A stretch of DNA of 64,000 bases, taken from contig NC_092357.1 of assembly GCF_963676685.1 (NCBI RefSeq), forward strand, positions 20,426,647 to 20,490,646. Reading direction: 5' to 3'. The notes under the pieces are model-generated. The model saw nothing but the letters and a program-made list of their open reading frames with translations, was not told the DNA's origin and made no database searches. Below are positions 1 through 13,700 of the stretch, piece by piece. Position 1 is the first letter of the stretch. Every line of letters starts with the position of its first letter. The stretch comes from Mytilus edulis. Its lineage: Eukaryota > Mollusca > Bivalvia > Mytilida > Mytilidae. The position numbers and the translations under genes were made by a program.

Positions 1-780
1 CCAAACAAACAAATGTATTTTGAAATTATAAATGTCTCCTACCTTAGCAGCAATATTCCAACTTCATATTCATTTGTGATTATAGATTTCCCGTTTTATT
101 CGGTTTTCAAGAGCTATTAGTTACTTTTCAGACTATATAAAACGTCACCAGTGCCTGAATAGAATTTCGATGACCCAGGGTTATGTAAAGGAAAATGTCT
201 CCTCTGTTTTCTAAATATTTATCGGGCGAAACATAGAATGTATTGTTATATATTTCGTATCAACTTCTCCAATATTACGTGATGGATTATAAGTATAGAT
301 TCTCGGTACTGGCGTAGTTTGTCATCTCAAATACGGGCTAGTCTGTTCTTTTTATGTGTGTTTGTATATTTTCAATTTTTAGTTTTTAGTTCACTTTTGG
401 TAAAACGAAGTTGCGTGGCTCGGTAACCGTATTTATGCATTATTTTATGATGCTATGGTAATTTTTCTAATTGTGTAATTTTTATGTATGTTGTTTATTG
501 AGCGTATATATTATATACAGTTTATGTTTTCTTTGTGTTGACAGTGTAAACGATAGCCCAATGTTGACAGCTGTACCACAATGTATTTAACCTTTTATGT
601 TTGTTTGTTTAGCGTTCATGTTGTTGTCACTAGAAGTGAATTATATGCAACTTTTATATAATTGATATGTTTTGATAGCTATGAAACCAGGCTTTATCCA
701 CTATTTCCTATATAAGGAAATACCTGTACCAATCTAACAAATATGACTATTGTTGTATATTTCTTTGGTGTATTTGCGCT

Positions 781-1127
781 TTTGGTTGTGTCATTTTAAA
801 AGCAAGCTTCCATTTTCAATATCATTAGAGCTCGGTATTTTTGTTATTAATTTCAGCTTTTTTAAGAGAGCTTATTATATTAATTCCTGATATCATTTGG
901 TTGTGTCATTTTAAAAGCAAGCTTCCATTTTCAATATCATTAGAGCTCGGTATTTTTGTTATTAATTTCAGCTTTTTTAAGAGAGCTTATTATATTAATT
1001 CCTGATATCATTTGGTTGTGTCATTTTAAAAGCAAGCTTCCATTTTCAATATCATTAGAGCTCGGTATTTTTGTTATTAATTTCAGCTTTTTTAAGAGAG
1101 CTTATTATATTAATTCCTGATATCATT
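781..1127. repeat. Tandem repeat, three copies of a 115-bp unit
   Basis: A 115-bp unit beginning 'tttggttgtgtcatttt' starts at 781, 896 and 1011. The three copies look identical over their full length and the last stops at about 1127. Lack of divergence implies a recent duplication, or an assembly artefact. No coding potential is visible. Confidence 0.93.
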
Positions 1128-1604
1128 GATAACAGAAATCGCTAAAGAAGTCAATAATCGGAAATGTTTTAAGCATTAGTGTATATTAATTGGAATATGC
1201 ATACGCATGCTTGATTGTTTTCCAAAAAATATAAGCGACATCAATTAAGAGCGACTAAAGTGATGTTTTGTTTATTTAAATTCAAATAAAACTGTATATG
1301 AAACACATGTAGCGGTATTATAAACCACTTTCTTTAGAATGTCCAAATAGCAAACCATTTCTGAATAAGAATTTGATTTTTAACTATTGTGACTTCGGAC
1401 ATCACTTAAGAGATATTTTTTTCTCAAAATGCACATCTGGTGCGTTAAATTTGGTATATTTTTATCACTAAAAAAAGTCGATAGAAATGCAAAAATTAAT
1501 ACATTTAATCTGAATTTATGATATGCTTAACCTCCTTTACACAGCTATCCATTCCTTTAATGATATAACTTTTGGTAAATGTGTTTAATATCTTAAATAA
1601 AGGC

Positions 1605-1965
1605 AACAGTAGTATACCGCTGTTCAAAACTCATAAATCCATGGACAAAAAACAAAATCGGGATAACAAACTAAAACCGAGGGAAACGCATTAAATATAA
1701 GAGGAGAACAACGACATAACACTAAAATGTAACACATATAGACAAAATCCCACGAGAATAACAAATATAACATATATATATAACATCAAAACCAAATACA
1801 TGAATTTGGGATAGACAAGTACCGTGACACGTCTTATCGCAATGTGAATTTACACTCAAAAATAAGAGAAAACAAACGACACAACGTTATAATGTAATAC
1901 ACACAGAAACGAACTATAATATAACAATGACCATATTAAACTATTGTTGACTACAATTTCTTACT
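1605..1965. repeat. Mussel-type dispersed repeat ('taccgctgttcaaaactc' family)
   Basis: The stretch begins with 'agtataccgctgttcaaaac' and includes 'gaggagaacaacgacataac' and 'agaaacgaactataatataa'. I recognise this as a high-copy dispersed repeat of mussel genomes (recall, not a search). It carries no open reading frame. Confidence 0.6.
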
Positions 1966-2940
1966 TTTTCAGGGAGCTGTTTATATAAGACTACTGATGA
2001 TTAAAATTTTGTCACTTGGTAAATATTCTTACTAGCTTCCATAAATAGAAGAAAAAAGTCACAGTTTTTGTGTGTTTTTTTTAATGTAATTACACCTTAT
2101 CTACGAATGCTGGATTTTAATTGGTTGATAGTCAGCGCATTTTTCACCAATTTACTTTTATCTAATAAATATCGTTAACTGTTTTCATTCAAAGATACAA
2201 TCTAAATATCGCTCAGGGTAAACTATTTGTCATAAAGGGCCAACCCGTGGTAAAATATAGATATATTCAAGCCCCCATGAATTATTTCGTTTCTAATAGG
2301 ACAAATACGGCACTTCTTTTCGATCGAAGCGCTCTAGGTGAAAACTCGGGAAATTTACTATTCTGTCGACTGTTTTTTTTTTGCTAATACTCCTTCTTTA
2401 CATAATATATCTGTTCAACATAGAACAGATCGGTGATATTTTCTTTATGAAACGAGAATAAATTATCTAAGTTTTATCTTCCTGCAACTAAAGACAATGT
2501 TTTCATTCAAAGATACAATCTAAATATTCTAGCGTCATAATCTCCAAATGAAATATTCCCATCATCGTTTTTCTCCCGCTATGAACTTAATTAGAAAATA
2601 GAAACCACTTTCTCGGATATCATGTTTTGAAATTGTGTCCAACAACTCCGCTTGCAAAACAAAATAATAATAAAACATAAGGGGTTAACTGCTCATGGTG
2701 TTCTTTAAACTGACTATCATTCAATATAGAGAAAATCTGGAAGAACGGAAATGTTCATAAAGTTTAGATCTGCCTTCTGTCTATGAAAGTTGAAGCTGTC
2801 ACACACCTTTTAATATATTTATATACAATCGAACGGTATGCCTATGTAACAAATTAACAGATCACCTCGATGGTTCCATTACGGATTAAATCTCCAGGTT
2901 GATCCCTGAAATGCAGTTTCTGTAGGCTGATATGGATCCA

Positions 2941-3055
2941 ATACGGATGCACAACGGCATGACTACGCGTTTTAGGGTATCTACGACAGATAATGTCCTT
3001 AAACATCCGTGGTAGTAACGTCAAAACGCGTAGGGATACCGTTGTGCATCCGTAT
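2941..3055. repeat. Small hairpin element (inverted repeat, MITE-like)
   Basis: The left arm at 2941-2975 ('atacggatgcacaacggc' onward) is matched in inverse orientation by 3021-3055 with only a few mismatches; the ~45-bp loop is unpaired. The size suits a palindromic MITE. No clear target duplication is visible. Confidence 0.75.
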
Positions 3056-3939
3056 CGAATTACTTAAGTTCATTTTCGAGGTGGTCTGTGATATATATTT
3101 TCCGCCGTGGATCCTTCTTAAACAAACGCTGTCGTTTAATTTGTAAACAAAATCATTTTTTATTTATTATAAAATTGATTGATATGAAATGAACAAGGCA
3201 AGTTGTAGATACAAATAACTGTCTTTTTTTTATTATTAAAAGAAAAAATTAAACTCTCAAAAATGACTTATTCAAACAATGAAAGCGGTCGTAACTGTGA
3301 AACTGATATGATGGTTGTTTTTTTAAACGAACTTGGTATTTTGATGGACAAAGTTTTTAACAGACACCTGGTATTCATACATTTAATGTAGTACTCTTCT
3401 ACCTTGGTTAGTACAGGAAAGACTAGAAATTTATGTATATCAAATATCAATACTTTAAAGCATGTACATTGTTAGCCATGATTACACACATAAGCGCAGG
3501 AATTGTTCAAGCGTACGTTTCGTTAAATGTTTACACCATTACTATTATAAAGGCATTCTTGAAGTATGATGTTGGAACAAAAATCAAAAGCCTTTAGCTT
3601 AGATTTGCGTATAATATCCCAATTCAACCATCTAGAATATGCGGCTAGAACTATTTCTTCTAAGAAGAAACACATCGGGGGCGACTAATCCTAAATTCGC
3701 TCTTGATATAGACAAGTTTATTGAAATCTTGGTTTATCATTTCCATAAACATTTTAACTTGCGACAGAATTTACACAAAAATCATGTGCATACTCTTACA
3801 CTTTACCTATTTTGATTAATACATGAATACTAAATGAACAGTTAACTTATTTGGCAGGAGATGCAATTTCACATTGAAAGAAAGGTTATATATATAAGCT
3901 TCGTGTCTGTGTTCAACTCGTTAAAAGATTCCACGAAGG

Positions 3940-4025
3940 GCGACAAGGTGTATTACCGACAATTGACGAGAATACCGACAAGGTGTATTACCGACAACTG
4001 ACATGACTGACGAGAATACCGACAA
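3940..4025. repeat. Short degenerate tandem repeat ('accgacaaggtgtattaccg')
   Basis: Two adjacent imperfect copies of a ~35-45-bp unit containing 'gacaaggtgtattaccgaca' followed by 'ctgacgagaataccgacaag'-type sequence. No function is evident. Confidence 0.6.
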
Positions 4026-4791
4026 GACTTGTATGAGCCCGTAATACTTTATATGAAAAACATGGCCTAGAATTACAACTTTACCAAATGAAAAAGTGGC
4101 GAATAATAGTTTCTTTCATTGATCATGTTGATATATTTTTAAAATCCTTATAATTTTTGTTGTTGACATACAACGCTTGCGGAAACCCTTGGCCTTAACC
4201 TATGATAACAAAAACTTGTGTAACTAATAGTTAGCAGTGGTGATATTGAATTCATAAACACATACATTTGCTAAATCTTGGGTGGCGGCCAAGTAAATAA
4301 TGCCAAAAATGGTAAGATTTATTTAAATTTTTACCAAAACTGACATTACAACTCAAATAATGCAATTCGTCATTCTTAATTAGATGAACGAAAATAAGCT
4401 ATTGATATAATTGGTGTCAATAGTAATAACATAACTAGTTGTATGTGAATTATTTAGTATAATGGTCTCTTTTAAAAATCATCATAATGTTGGGACCAAA
4501 ATTTACCCTTCATGAACTTGCTCCAAACGTTATGTTCACAAACAATGCAAACAAGTCTACATATAAAGAACTTTAACCTGATTAGTCCTTTAGTATTGCC
4601 CCCGTTAAACTTAAATCAGGAATAGCAAGCAACATACCTTTGAACGAGAGGTTTCTTAAATGAAAACAAATGTCTTCTATTTAAAAGATATGTACTCCGA
4701 TCTAGCACTATTATTCAGCTTTTCTTCTCTTTTCTTCATATCAAATATTTAATTTTTTATTAAATTATTTATGTTTTTCTGTATGATTTAG

Positions 4792-7700
4792 CATATTGTC
4801 AGAGTGACGTTTACGTTGTAATTGACGAATCCGTTGTATTGAAATGTCCATATCCTTCTACCTCAACTTTAACAACTTGGTTTGGTCCTCAAATTGTTTC
4901 CCCAATATCAAAAGGAAGCACATTGTATTGGAATACAGATGATAATCGGATGAACATTAGTGGCAATCAAAGTATCGGGGAATATAGTTTACAGATATCA
5001 AGAATTAGGACTTCAGATCTAGGAACATATAGGTGTTCTGTAAATATAGATGACATTTCGTTTCAACAAGAATTCAGTGTTATTCAAGGAAGTATGTATT
5101 TATTGCGGAGTTATTTTGCACATATATATATATATAAGGAGAGAAACTACAAACCCATATAAAATATTCATATTTAACAACAAAATCATGCAAACAAAAC
5201 CCCAAAGAAAACAAAGGTAAAGGAAAGCAAGCAAATCAAAATAAAGCGTAAAGAGTATACTTTTAATTAGATAAAACGCTGGTAAATAATGGAGTTACTG
5301 AAGCTAAAGAAACACATTATTTATGTTTTCATCTTATGAATGAATGAAAAAAAAGTTCACGTTAATTAGTATCATGACTCTATTTGTTGAAAAATAATAT
5401 TAGTATTGTCATTTGGCAACATTAGCTTACCTTCGGTTATAAAATAATTCTTTTAGGTTTAACATACTGATAATGAATGCATGTTTTGCAAGAAATTGTC
5501 GTACAACACAATCAACACAGAAATAACGTGAACTTGATGCTAGTGATTATAATGAATATCATCATACAAAAGTTCTATATATTTTCGAATGCGGGAAATA
5601 TGTATTCAGAATTTTTTTTGTTTGTTTTCTGCTTGAACAGAAATATTTTCCATCAACTTTTGAATCAGAATACTTTTTAAAGGAAGAAACATACCCCAGC
5701 CCCCTTTGAAGTTAAAAAGTAATTCCATCACGGATAGGAATACTTATTGTAAAATAAATCCTTAACATTCGAGATTTGATAATGTCTTGCTAAAACTTTG
5801 TGAAAGCATAATTTTGCAAAATATCAAAACCCCCTAATTATTCACATAAATATCCTAACATCAGTCAAAAAGTAATGACACGGCCGTAATTCATCTATCA
5901 TTTGTATTTAAGGACCACCTAAAGACCTTAAAATACTCAATATACAACGTGATAACACTATAAAAGCAATAGAAGGTAAGGAGCTGACATTACAGTGTGA
6001 GGTTGTAAGCGGAATACCTAAACAACTATTAGAATGGATGAATAAAGGAGAGACGCTCACGGAAAACAGATCAGATATTTTAAATTTTACATTTATTCCA
6101 AAACACACAGATCACTTAAGTCAATTTACTTGCAAAGCCAATAGTTCTGAATTTGATGTGATTCTAGTTCGTAGTGTAACAGTTATTGTTTACTGTAAGT
6201 ATTAATTTCGTAATATGTTTCATTTTACACATTCTATTAGAAATATAAAAGATATTCAGAGGATTTCAAGGGAATATTCAAAGTAATATGTAAAAGAAAG
6301 ACTGACAACGCCATGACTAACGAAATACGACGAACAACCAAACATAATCTTTAAATCACAACAAAGATTTAGAGAATCACAGACTGATCACCACGAACAC
6401 CATAACACATTTGGGAAATATCAGATACTCTGGAAACGTAAGCAGATACCAAATAAGGTGAAAAGTCTCATTGAATACTTTGCAAAAAAGTTTAAACAAA
6501 ATATATATATATATACAGTCCGCCAAAAGTTAAGCACCACCTATTTTTATTGCAGAGATTTTTTTTCAAATTTAAAAAATCAATTATTCCACGAAAAAAA
6601 ACCAATCATATAGCAATTTTGCTAATGTATACCATAAACAAACCAGAAATGTAATTTTAGTCACTTATGAAGGTTCTATGCATGTAGGTTTTCCGTTCAT
6701 AGAAATAGTGTAAATAACTGAATTCTGAAACAGAATTTAAGTTTCACTGTGATTTTATTTTTTTGCAACAATTATTCACCCAATATTATTAAAATTGTCT
6801 ACACATAAGCTTTGGTATGTTCGGCAAATTTAATGTCAATATTTGAGTCAATAGCTTGTGTAACAACCTCACTTCCGGTACAGTTTCATAACACGTCGTA
6901 TCATTCTCGGTGCAAGCCTTCAAGCTTTAGTTTAGGAAAATCTGTTGCATTAAACAACAAATACCACTTTTAAATCGACAAAATATTGTGAAGGTGGATC
7001 TCTGTAATTGAGATTTCCGCCAATGGCATCTCAGACATGTGTGAAAGGGTTTATGTATGGGGACAGGGAAGGCTAAAAAATAGTGTAAATGGCTTGTTGC
7101 TCTTTGGACTCGGTTAAAATCCTTGCCCTATTTGTTCTAGCGTTGTCGTCCATGTACAAGGGACTTGGCAATGTAGACGCAAGTGGGGGATGATTAAAAT
7201 GAGGGACTACAATGTTTTAAGGCACCAAATCTCTGTATGTCTGTCCGTTTATATGTTACCCTGCAGAATATGCGTACCCAGCTTATAAGGGTATAAGAAG
7301 CAACCCCGTACTGGAACACCACCAGCACTGAATGCAGTCCTTGTGCAAACATTGTTCTTGGTCATAGGCCGTTTTGTTTCCCCGTGAAATTCGTATTATG
7401 GCGTGCAGTAAAAGAAACTGACTACCATCTGAACAATGAGTGTTTTCTCAGCTTCTTATGTTTAAGCATAGATAGTCAATTCAATTTTTTTTTCAATTCA
7501 ATTCTTTATTACTTTGAGCAAATGATGCTCATCAGTACAAATATAATATGCATGTAAATACAATATATCATAAATAAATACATAAAACATATATAACTGA
7601 TAAATGAATACATCCGAGAAGAATAATAATATGTAGTAAGTATTGGTAACTTATAACATGTCTGTTCTACGTTTAAGTGCATGGAAAAGAAATTTACAAA

Positions 7701-10700
7701 GGTTACATATGTCTTTTACATTTTCTGTGCTCAACAACTGTATAAGCTTAAATGACGATGGACGCTTATAATAATATGGCTTAATATACTGTCTCCTAAT
7801 TGCATTATAACAATCACACTGTAAAATGAAATGAAACTCGTCTTCTATTGTATTTAAAGTACAGAGAGTGCATTTTCGTTCTGATCTATTAATTCCGTGA
7901 AATCGTCCTGTTTCAACAAATAAGTTATGTGGAGACAATCTTAATCTCGTTAGATACACTCTACAATTCACATGTTTAGTAAGGTAAAATTGTAAATGAA
8001 CATTATTTATACAGTATTTATATAAAAAACACTTTGGCGAGTCATCCAATAATTGATTCAAATATTGATTAGCTTGATTAAATATTCTAGTTTTGATAAA
8101 ATACTTAAGAGTGTCATTTACAACTTAATTATCTTGGTTATACCAGAAGTCATTCAAACCCAAGTTAAACAATAAATACTTCAGTTGATAAATCCAACTA
8201 TTTCTGTTATTACATTGATTCTGTACCTGGTCTTTGTTACAATTTTCAAGAATACAATTATTCATTGATAGAAGTTTAAACCAGTATCTTATAATATTAT
8301 ACAATCTAGAATATATCAAAGGATATCTACCAAGCTCATAATATACCATTACATTCGTTGTACATTGTTTGACACCTAAACTATTTTTGCAAAAATCTAA
8401 CTGAACTTTTTCAATATTCGGAGCTTTATGAAAGCCCCATATCTCACTGCCATAGCATAAAATACTACTATATATGTATCACACAAATTAAGGTATGTGA
8501 AAACATTCAAATATAAGGATGACACTTTTGATTTTAAGGCAAATACAGCTTTCCTGCCTTGCTCAGCTAATTGTTTTTGAGTTTTTTAAAAATTTCCGTT
8601 ATAATTCAACAAAATACCCAAATAACAAAATTTATCAACAATGTCAATAACACTACCATCAAAATACCACTTTTCCTCAACCCTCACATTACCACCATTT
8701 CTAAATACCATAATTTTTGTTTTAGCGTTGTTCACAGTTAAACCCCATTTTTGAGTGTAGAACAAAAGTGTGTCTAACATATCTTGTAAACCTTTTACAG
8801 AATCAGAAAATAGTATCATATCATCGGCATACATAAGCAAAAATAGAGACAATTTCTGTACTTCATACGGTACATTACCGTTATTTAAAAATTCCATTTC
8901 AAAATCGTTCACATATAATGAAAAAAGGATTGGAGAGAGTACTTGCATTAAGCCAACTGTACTCGTGAACTGCTCTGAATAAAAACCATCAATTCGTACA
9001 CATGACTTCACATTTGAATACATTGATTTTAGTAATGATAAAAGTTTCCCTGTTATACCAATTTTGACAATTTCAACCATAAATTCAGTCTACATATTGT
9101 ATCAAACGCCTGTTTGTAGTCTACAAAACAGCAATACAAACGATTCTTACTGGAGAGTGTTTTTTGGATGACACTTTTTGATAGTCATTATCCCATTAAA
9201 ACCTGACGGTAGAGTGCCTACCTGTAAGTACAGTTCTCTATACACCAAGACTTGCTCTTCGGTTGCCTCTGAGAAGTTGACTGACCAATGAACAAACACT
9301 AACAAGACCACCTGAGCAAACAGTGTATTTGTAAACGCGCAGATGTATGGAACGCCATGACTGTCTTCTGATGTTGATTGTTTAATATGTTCGGTGCTTG
9401 ATGCATTATGTTTTTTATGTTCAGTAGATATCCTATTATGTTCAGTAGTTATTACATTATGTTTAGTAGTTTTTACATTATATTCGGTGCTTTGGTTATT
9501 ATGTTCAGTAGTTTCATTATTATATGCAGTGGTATTTAAATTATGTTCGGTACTTCTGACTTTATATTCAGTACATTTTTCATTATGTTCAGTACTTTCG
9601 ACATTATGTTCAGTAGATTCAATATTATTTGCAGTACATTATATAATACCTTCAGTAGTCCCGGTTTCTTTATATTCAGTAGATTATTCATTATGTTCAG
9701 TAAAAGCATTGGTATTATATTCGGTTCGTTCAACTTTATGTTCAGTGGTTGTATCATTATGATGATGTAGTAAAAGTCGGTAAGTCAATAACGGAAATTG
9801 TCGGAAAAAACGAACGCGGATATTTTTGACGGACATTTTATTATGAATACCTTTATGTGATTGAATGAAAATGGAAGAAACGAAAGCAGTTTTAAATCGG
9901 TGTTGTTTACGTTCCCAAGTTGGCATTTTCTACCAGGAAAAAATAACTCCTGACTTAATTTGTAAGTTGTTGCTACAATATTTCGCATTATTTGGTATGA
10001 ACGACAGGAGAAAAAAAATGGAATGAAGAATAGCTTGTGTTCCTTTCAGCAGCAATATTTTTGTCTAAGAATTATAACAAGTTTTTCATTCCCAAAAGAA
10101 GCACTGGAATCCTTACTCAAAATTGATTTAAGATCATTTAGCTGTTATGGAAATTAGTGAGATGTTTAGTGTATCGGAGAGTTCAATTTATCGGAATATG
10201 AAAATGTATAATTTGAGTAAACTTGAATTTTCTAATATTTCTGACGAGAATTTAGATGATGTTATTGCAAAACAGGTAGTGGAACTTCCTTGCTGTGGAG
10301 ACGTATTTCTGCTTTAGAAGAATCACTTGGAGTGATTGTCTAAAGCAGATATTAGCCCAACAAAACAGTAAGGTTTGTGGAGTGTTCCAAAATCCCAGTC
10401 CTAAATTGAATAATTTTAAACACTAGTACGTTTCTGATCCATTACAATAGATCTGAAAATCACGATATCTGATACGATCAACGTTGATTGTTGACATTAT
10501 CAATATATTAAAATCAAATAAAGATCTGGTACAGATATTATTAGCCATAGTATGCTTAAAATGTGTTCTGAAAGAAGCAAGATCGCTTCATTAATCAAAA
10601 ACTGATTGACTTATGTGGTTGTTGGACTATCAATGTATTTGAATTGGGACATGAAGTTGGAACCCCTCTCTTTTTGACCTGAGTTAGGACCCCCCTATTT

Positions 10701-13700
10701 AAAATTGCTGCATCCACCCCTGATCTTTTTTTGATAATTCCAGGTCAGAATTTTCGTTGCTTTGGATAAGTTGTCATCTACAACTTCACATGACCTGAAT
10801 AATTTCAAGTAGGGGGTTAAAATTTAAAGTGCCCCTCCCCTCGTATTTTGATAGTGAAGTTAACCCCCGGGAAGACCTTTGTTTGCCGCCTGTGTGTGGG
10901 TCATACTTCAACATAATTAAGATGCGGAAAGTTCGGATCAGCCTGTTTTCCAAAATGCATAGATTTCGCAACACGTTACATCATATTTGAATATATATTA
11001 TACCAAATGGTCAATATTAATCATTCATGTGATTTGTTCTGGGAAGTTTGCAAAATTTCAATGGAAGCAAGTTCTAGGCATGGAAGAAAGACCATTCACA
11101 ATTTGTTTCACATTTGTTTTTTCTCTCTTTTAATTATCTAATACATGTAGTATATTAAGCTTTCAAATGTAGAATTCATAAGATCAAAATTACCCTGTGA
11201 AAGACCCCCTTTTGTGCTCGCAATTTCTTACCCTTGTATTAAGCTTTTCCAATCTAACTAAAATTTTAAAAAAGCCTTTTAACCGATCTATTTATGTACC
11301 GGATCGGCAACTTTATCATTTATTTAATCAGAAAATCTACAATATAAAAAAGAAGATGTGGTATTATTGCCAATGAGACAAATATCCACAAAAGACCAAA
11401 ATGACACAAACATTGACAACTATAGGTAACCGTACGGCCTTCAACAATGAACAATTCCCATACCGAATAGTCAGCTATAAAAGGACCCGCTAAGACAATG
11501 TAAAACAATTCATACGAGAAAACTAACGGCCTTTATGTAATTTTTTTTTTAACGAAAACCAAATATGTAAAGTATTAACAAACGACAATCACTGAATTAC
11601 AGGCTCCTGACTTGGGACAGGTCAAGCATTAATAATGTGGTGCCATTATAAACATGTTATTTGCCAGGAGTCTCCCCCCTCCCCGAAAAGAAAGAAATAG
11701 CCTTGCTCCAAGATATTTTTTTCCTGCATCACATGGAGCTTGAATTAGAATAAATACTTAGTATGGAAAAAATAACTACAATTCGAAACACAAAATCCGA
11801 AGGCACAAATCAGAAAAAAAGGTTTGTTTTGGAAAGGCTGCCGAGGTAAGAAATATACATAACATATTTGACCCTTCCCTTGTCTGTTCTATGAATTAAC
11901 ACCCTGGGTTTACAATCTCAAACATGCTAAGAAAATTCCAGTGAACCACCAACGGCACCCATTAGTAGTTAACGATTTGATTTCTTTCAAATAGTTAATG
12001 TATGACATGTATGTACGTGTCGCTTAAAACACGACCATATACCAAATGGTCAATGTAAAAACAAAAATTGCCAATGAGACAACTCTCCACACTGAGTGAT
12101 CAAAATGACACAGAAATTAACAACTATAGGTCACCTTACGGCCTTCAACAATGAGCACAGCCCATACTGCAATTCAGCTATAAAACAATTAAAACGAAAT
12201 ACTATATATAGTAACTAATGCCGTATTAGTGATAAAAAACACACCAACAAACGACAACCAATGAATTACAGGCTCGTGGTTGAAGACAGACACATTATCA
12301 TATATACAGAATATACGACGCGGATAGACATGTTAGCGCGGTGATCTCAACCCTCCCCTAACATGAGATTGTGATGTAAAAGTACAACACAAGTAAGAAC
12401 GTAATAACGAATTTTAATCAAATAACTGAAGTACTGAACATCGGATGACCGCATCGTCAAGCCTGGAAATGGGTCAGAAACATACTAGTGTTCAAAAATA
12501 TTCAATTTAGGACTAGGATTTTGGGACAAACCTTACTGTTTTGTTGGGCTAATATCTGCTTTAGAAGAATCACTCCACAGCAAGGAAATTCCACTACCTG
12601 TTTTGCAATAACATCATATAAATCCTCGTCAGATATATTTGAAAATTCAAGTTTACTCAAATTATACATTTTCATATTCCTATAAATTGTACTCTCCGAT
12701 ACACTAAACATCTCACTAATTTCCATAACAGCTAAATGATCTTAAATCAATTTTGAGTAAGGATTCCAGTGCTTCTTTGGGAATGAAAAACTTGTTATAA
12801 TTCTTAGACAAAAATATTGCTGCTGAAATGAACACAAGCTATTCTTCATTCCATTATTTTTCTCCTGTCGTTCATACCAAATTATGCGAAATATTGTAGC
12901 GACAACTTACAAATTAAGTCAGGAGTTATGTTTTCCTGGTAGAAAATGCCAACTTGGGAACGTAAACAACACCGATTTAAAACTGCTTCCATTTCTTCCA
13001 TTTTCATTCAATCACGTAAAGGTATTCATGAATAAAACGTCCGTCAAAAATATCCGCGTTCGTTTTTTTCCGACAATTTCCGTTATTGACTTACCGACTT
13101 TTACTACATCATCATAATGATACAACCACTGAACATAAAATTGAACGAACCGAATATAATACCAATGCTTTTACTGAACATAATGAATAATCTACTGAAT
13201 ATAAAGAAACCGGGACTACTGAAGGTATTACGTAATATACTGAAAATAATATTGAATCTACTGAACATAATGTCGAAAGTACTGAACATAATGAAAAATG
13301 TACTGAACATAATGAAAAATGTACTGAATATAAAGTCAGAAGTACCGAACATAATTTAAATACCACTGCATATAATAATGAAACTACTGAACATAATAAC
13401 CAAAGCACCGAATATAATGTAAAAACTACTAAACATACTGTAATAACTACTGAACATAAAATACATACTACTGAACATAATGCATCAAGCACCGAACATA
13501 TTAAACAATCAACATCAGAAGACAGGCATGGCGTTCCATGCAGATGACCTTTGATAAGATGACTGCTTTATCGGAGTTCAATCTTTTTGGTCGTAATGGA
13601 TTTGCTTAGGGTATGTTGAAGGTAATTCATAACACCGAACATTAATATTTGTTTCGCAATAGTTATAAAAATATTGCCAGTTATATTTCGGTGGTGCTTA

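Larger units (their letters stand above)
1..4791. other. AT-rich non-coding flank left of the Ig-receptor exons
   Basis: No ORF here looks like a conserved protein and I could not find a signal-peptide exon ending in phase 1 that would complete the downstream Ig gene. The stretch holds a 115-bp triplicate tandem repeat, a mussel-type dispersed repeat, a small hairpin element and a short tandem motif, each listed separately. Positions 3056-3940 and 4030-4790 show nothing I can name. Upstream exons or the promoter of the Ig gene may lie here or outside the window. Confidence 0.6.
9347..13539. mobile_element. 4.2-kb foldback-type element with ~1.1-kb terminal inverted repeats
   Basis: The element runs from 'atggaacgccatgactgtct' (9347) to its inverse ending at 13539 and is flanked by 'gcagatgt' (9339-9346) and 'gcagatga' (13540-13547), a 7-of-8 match direct repeat. 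Arms at 9347-~10443 and ~12468-13539 are highly similar inverted copies. Each arm holds, from outside in, a 21-bp-period minisatellite, a unique segment, and the start of an HTH protein reading toward the centre. The centre (10444-12467) is not duplicated and has two mussel repeat copies. An 8-bp duplication would fit hAT-like or similar transposases; family unassigned. It sits inside the Tc1-like element. Confidence 0.85.

Noticed and set aside
1..4791. Attempt to find a signal-peptide exon for the Ig receptor
   Set aside because: No ATG-led hydrophobic stretch ending in a phase-1 GT donor convinced me, so the 5' end is left open.
9394..9762. Long hydrophobic open frames rich in Leu-Cys-Ser-Val (also 13112-13492, minus)
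   Set aside because: These are antisense shadows of the 21-bp minisatellite; the Leu/Cys/Val pattern follows from the repeat unit, and the opposite strand carries the better supported heptapeptide frame.
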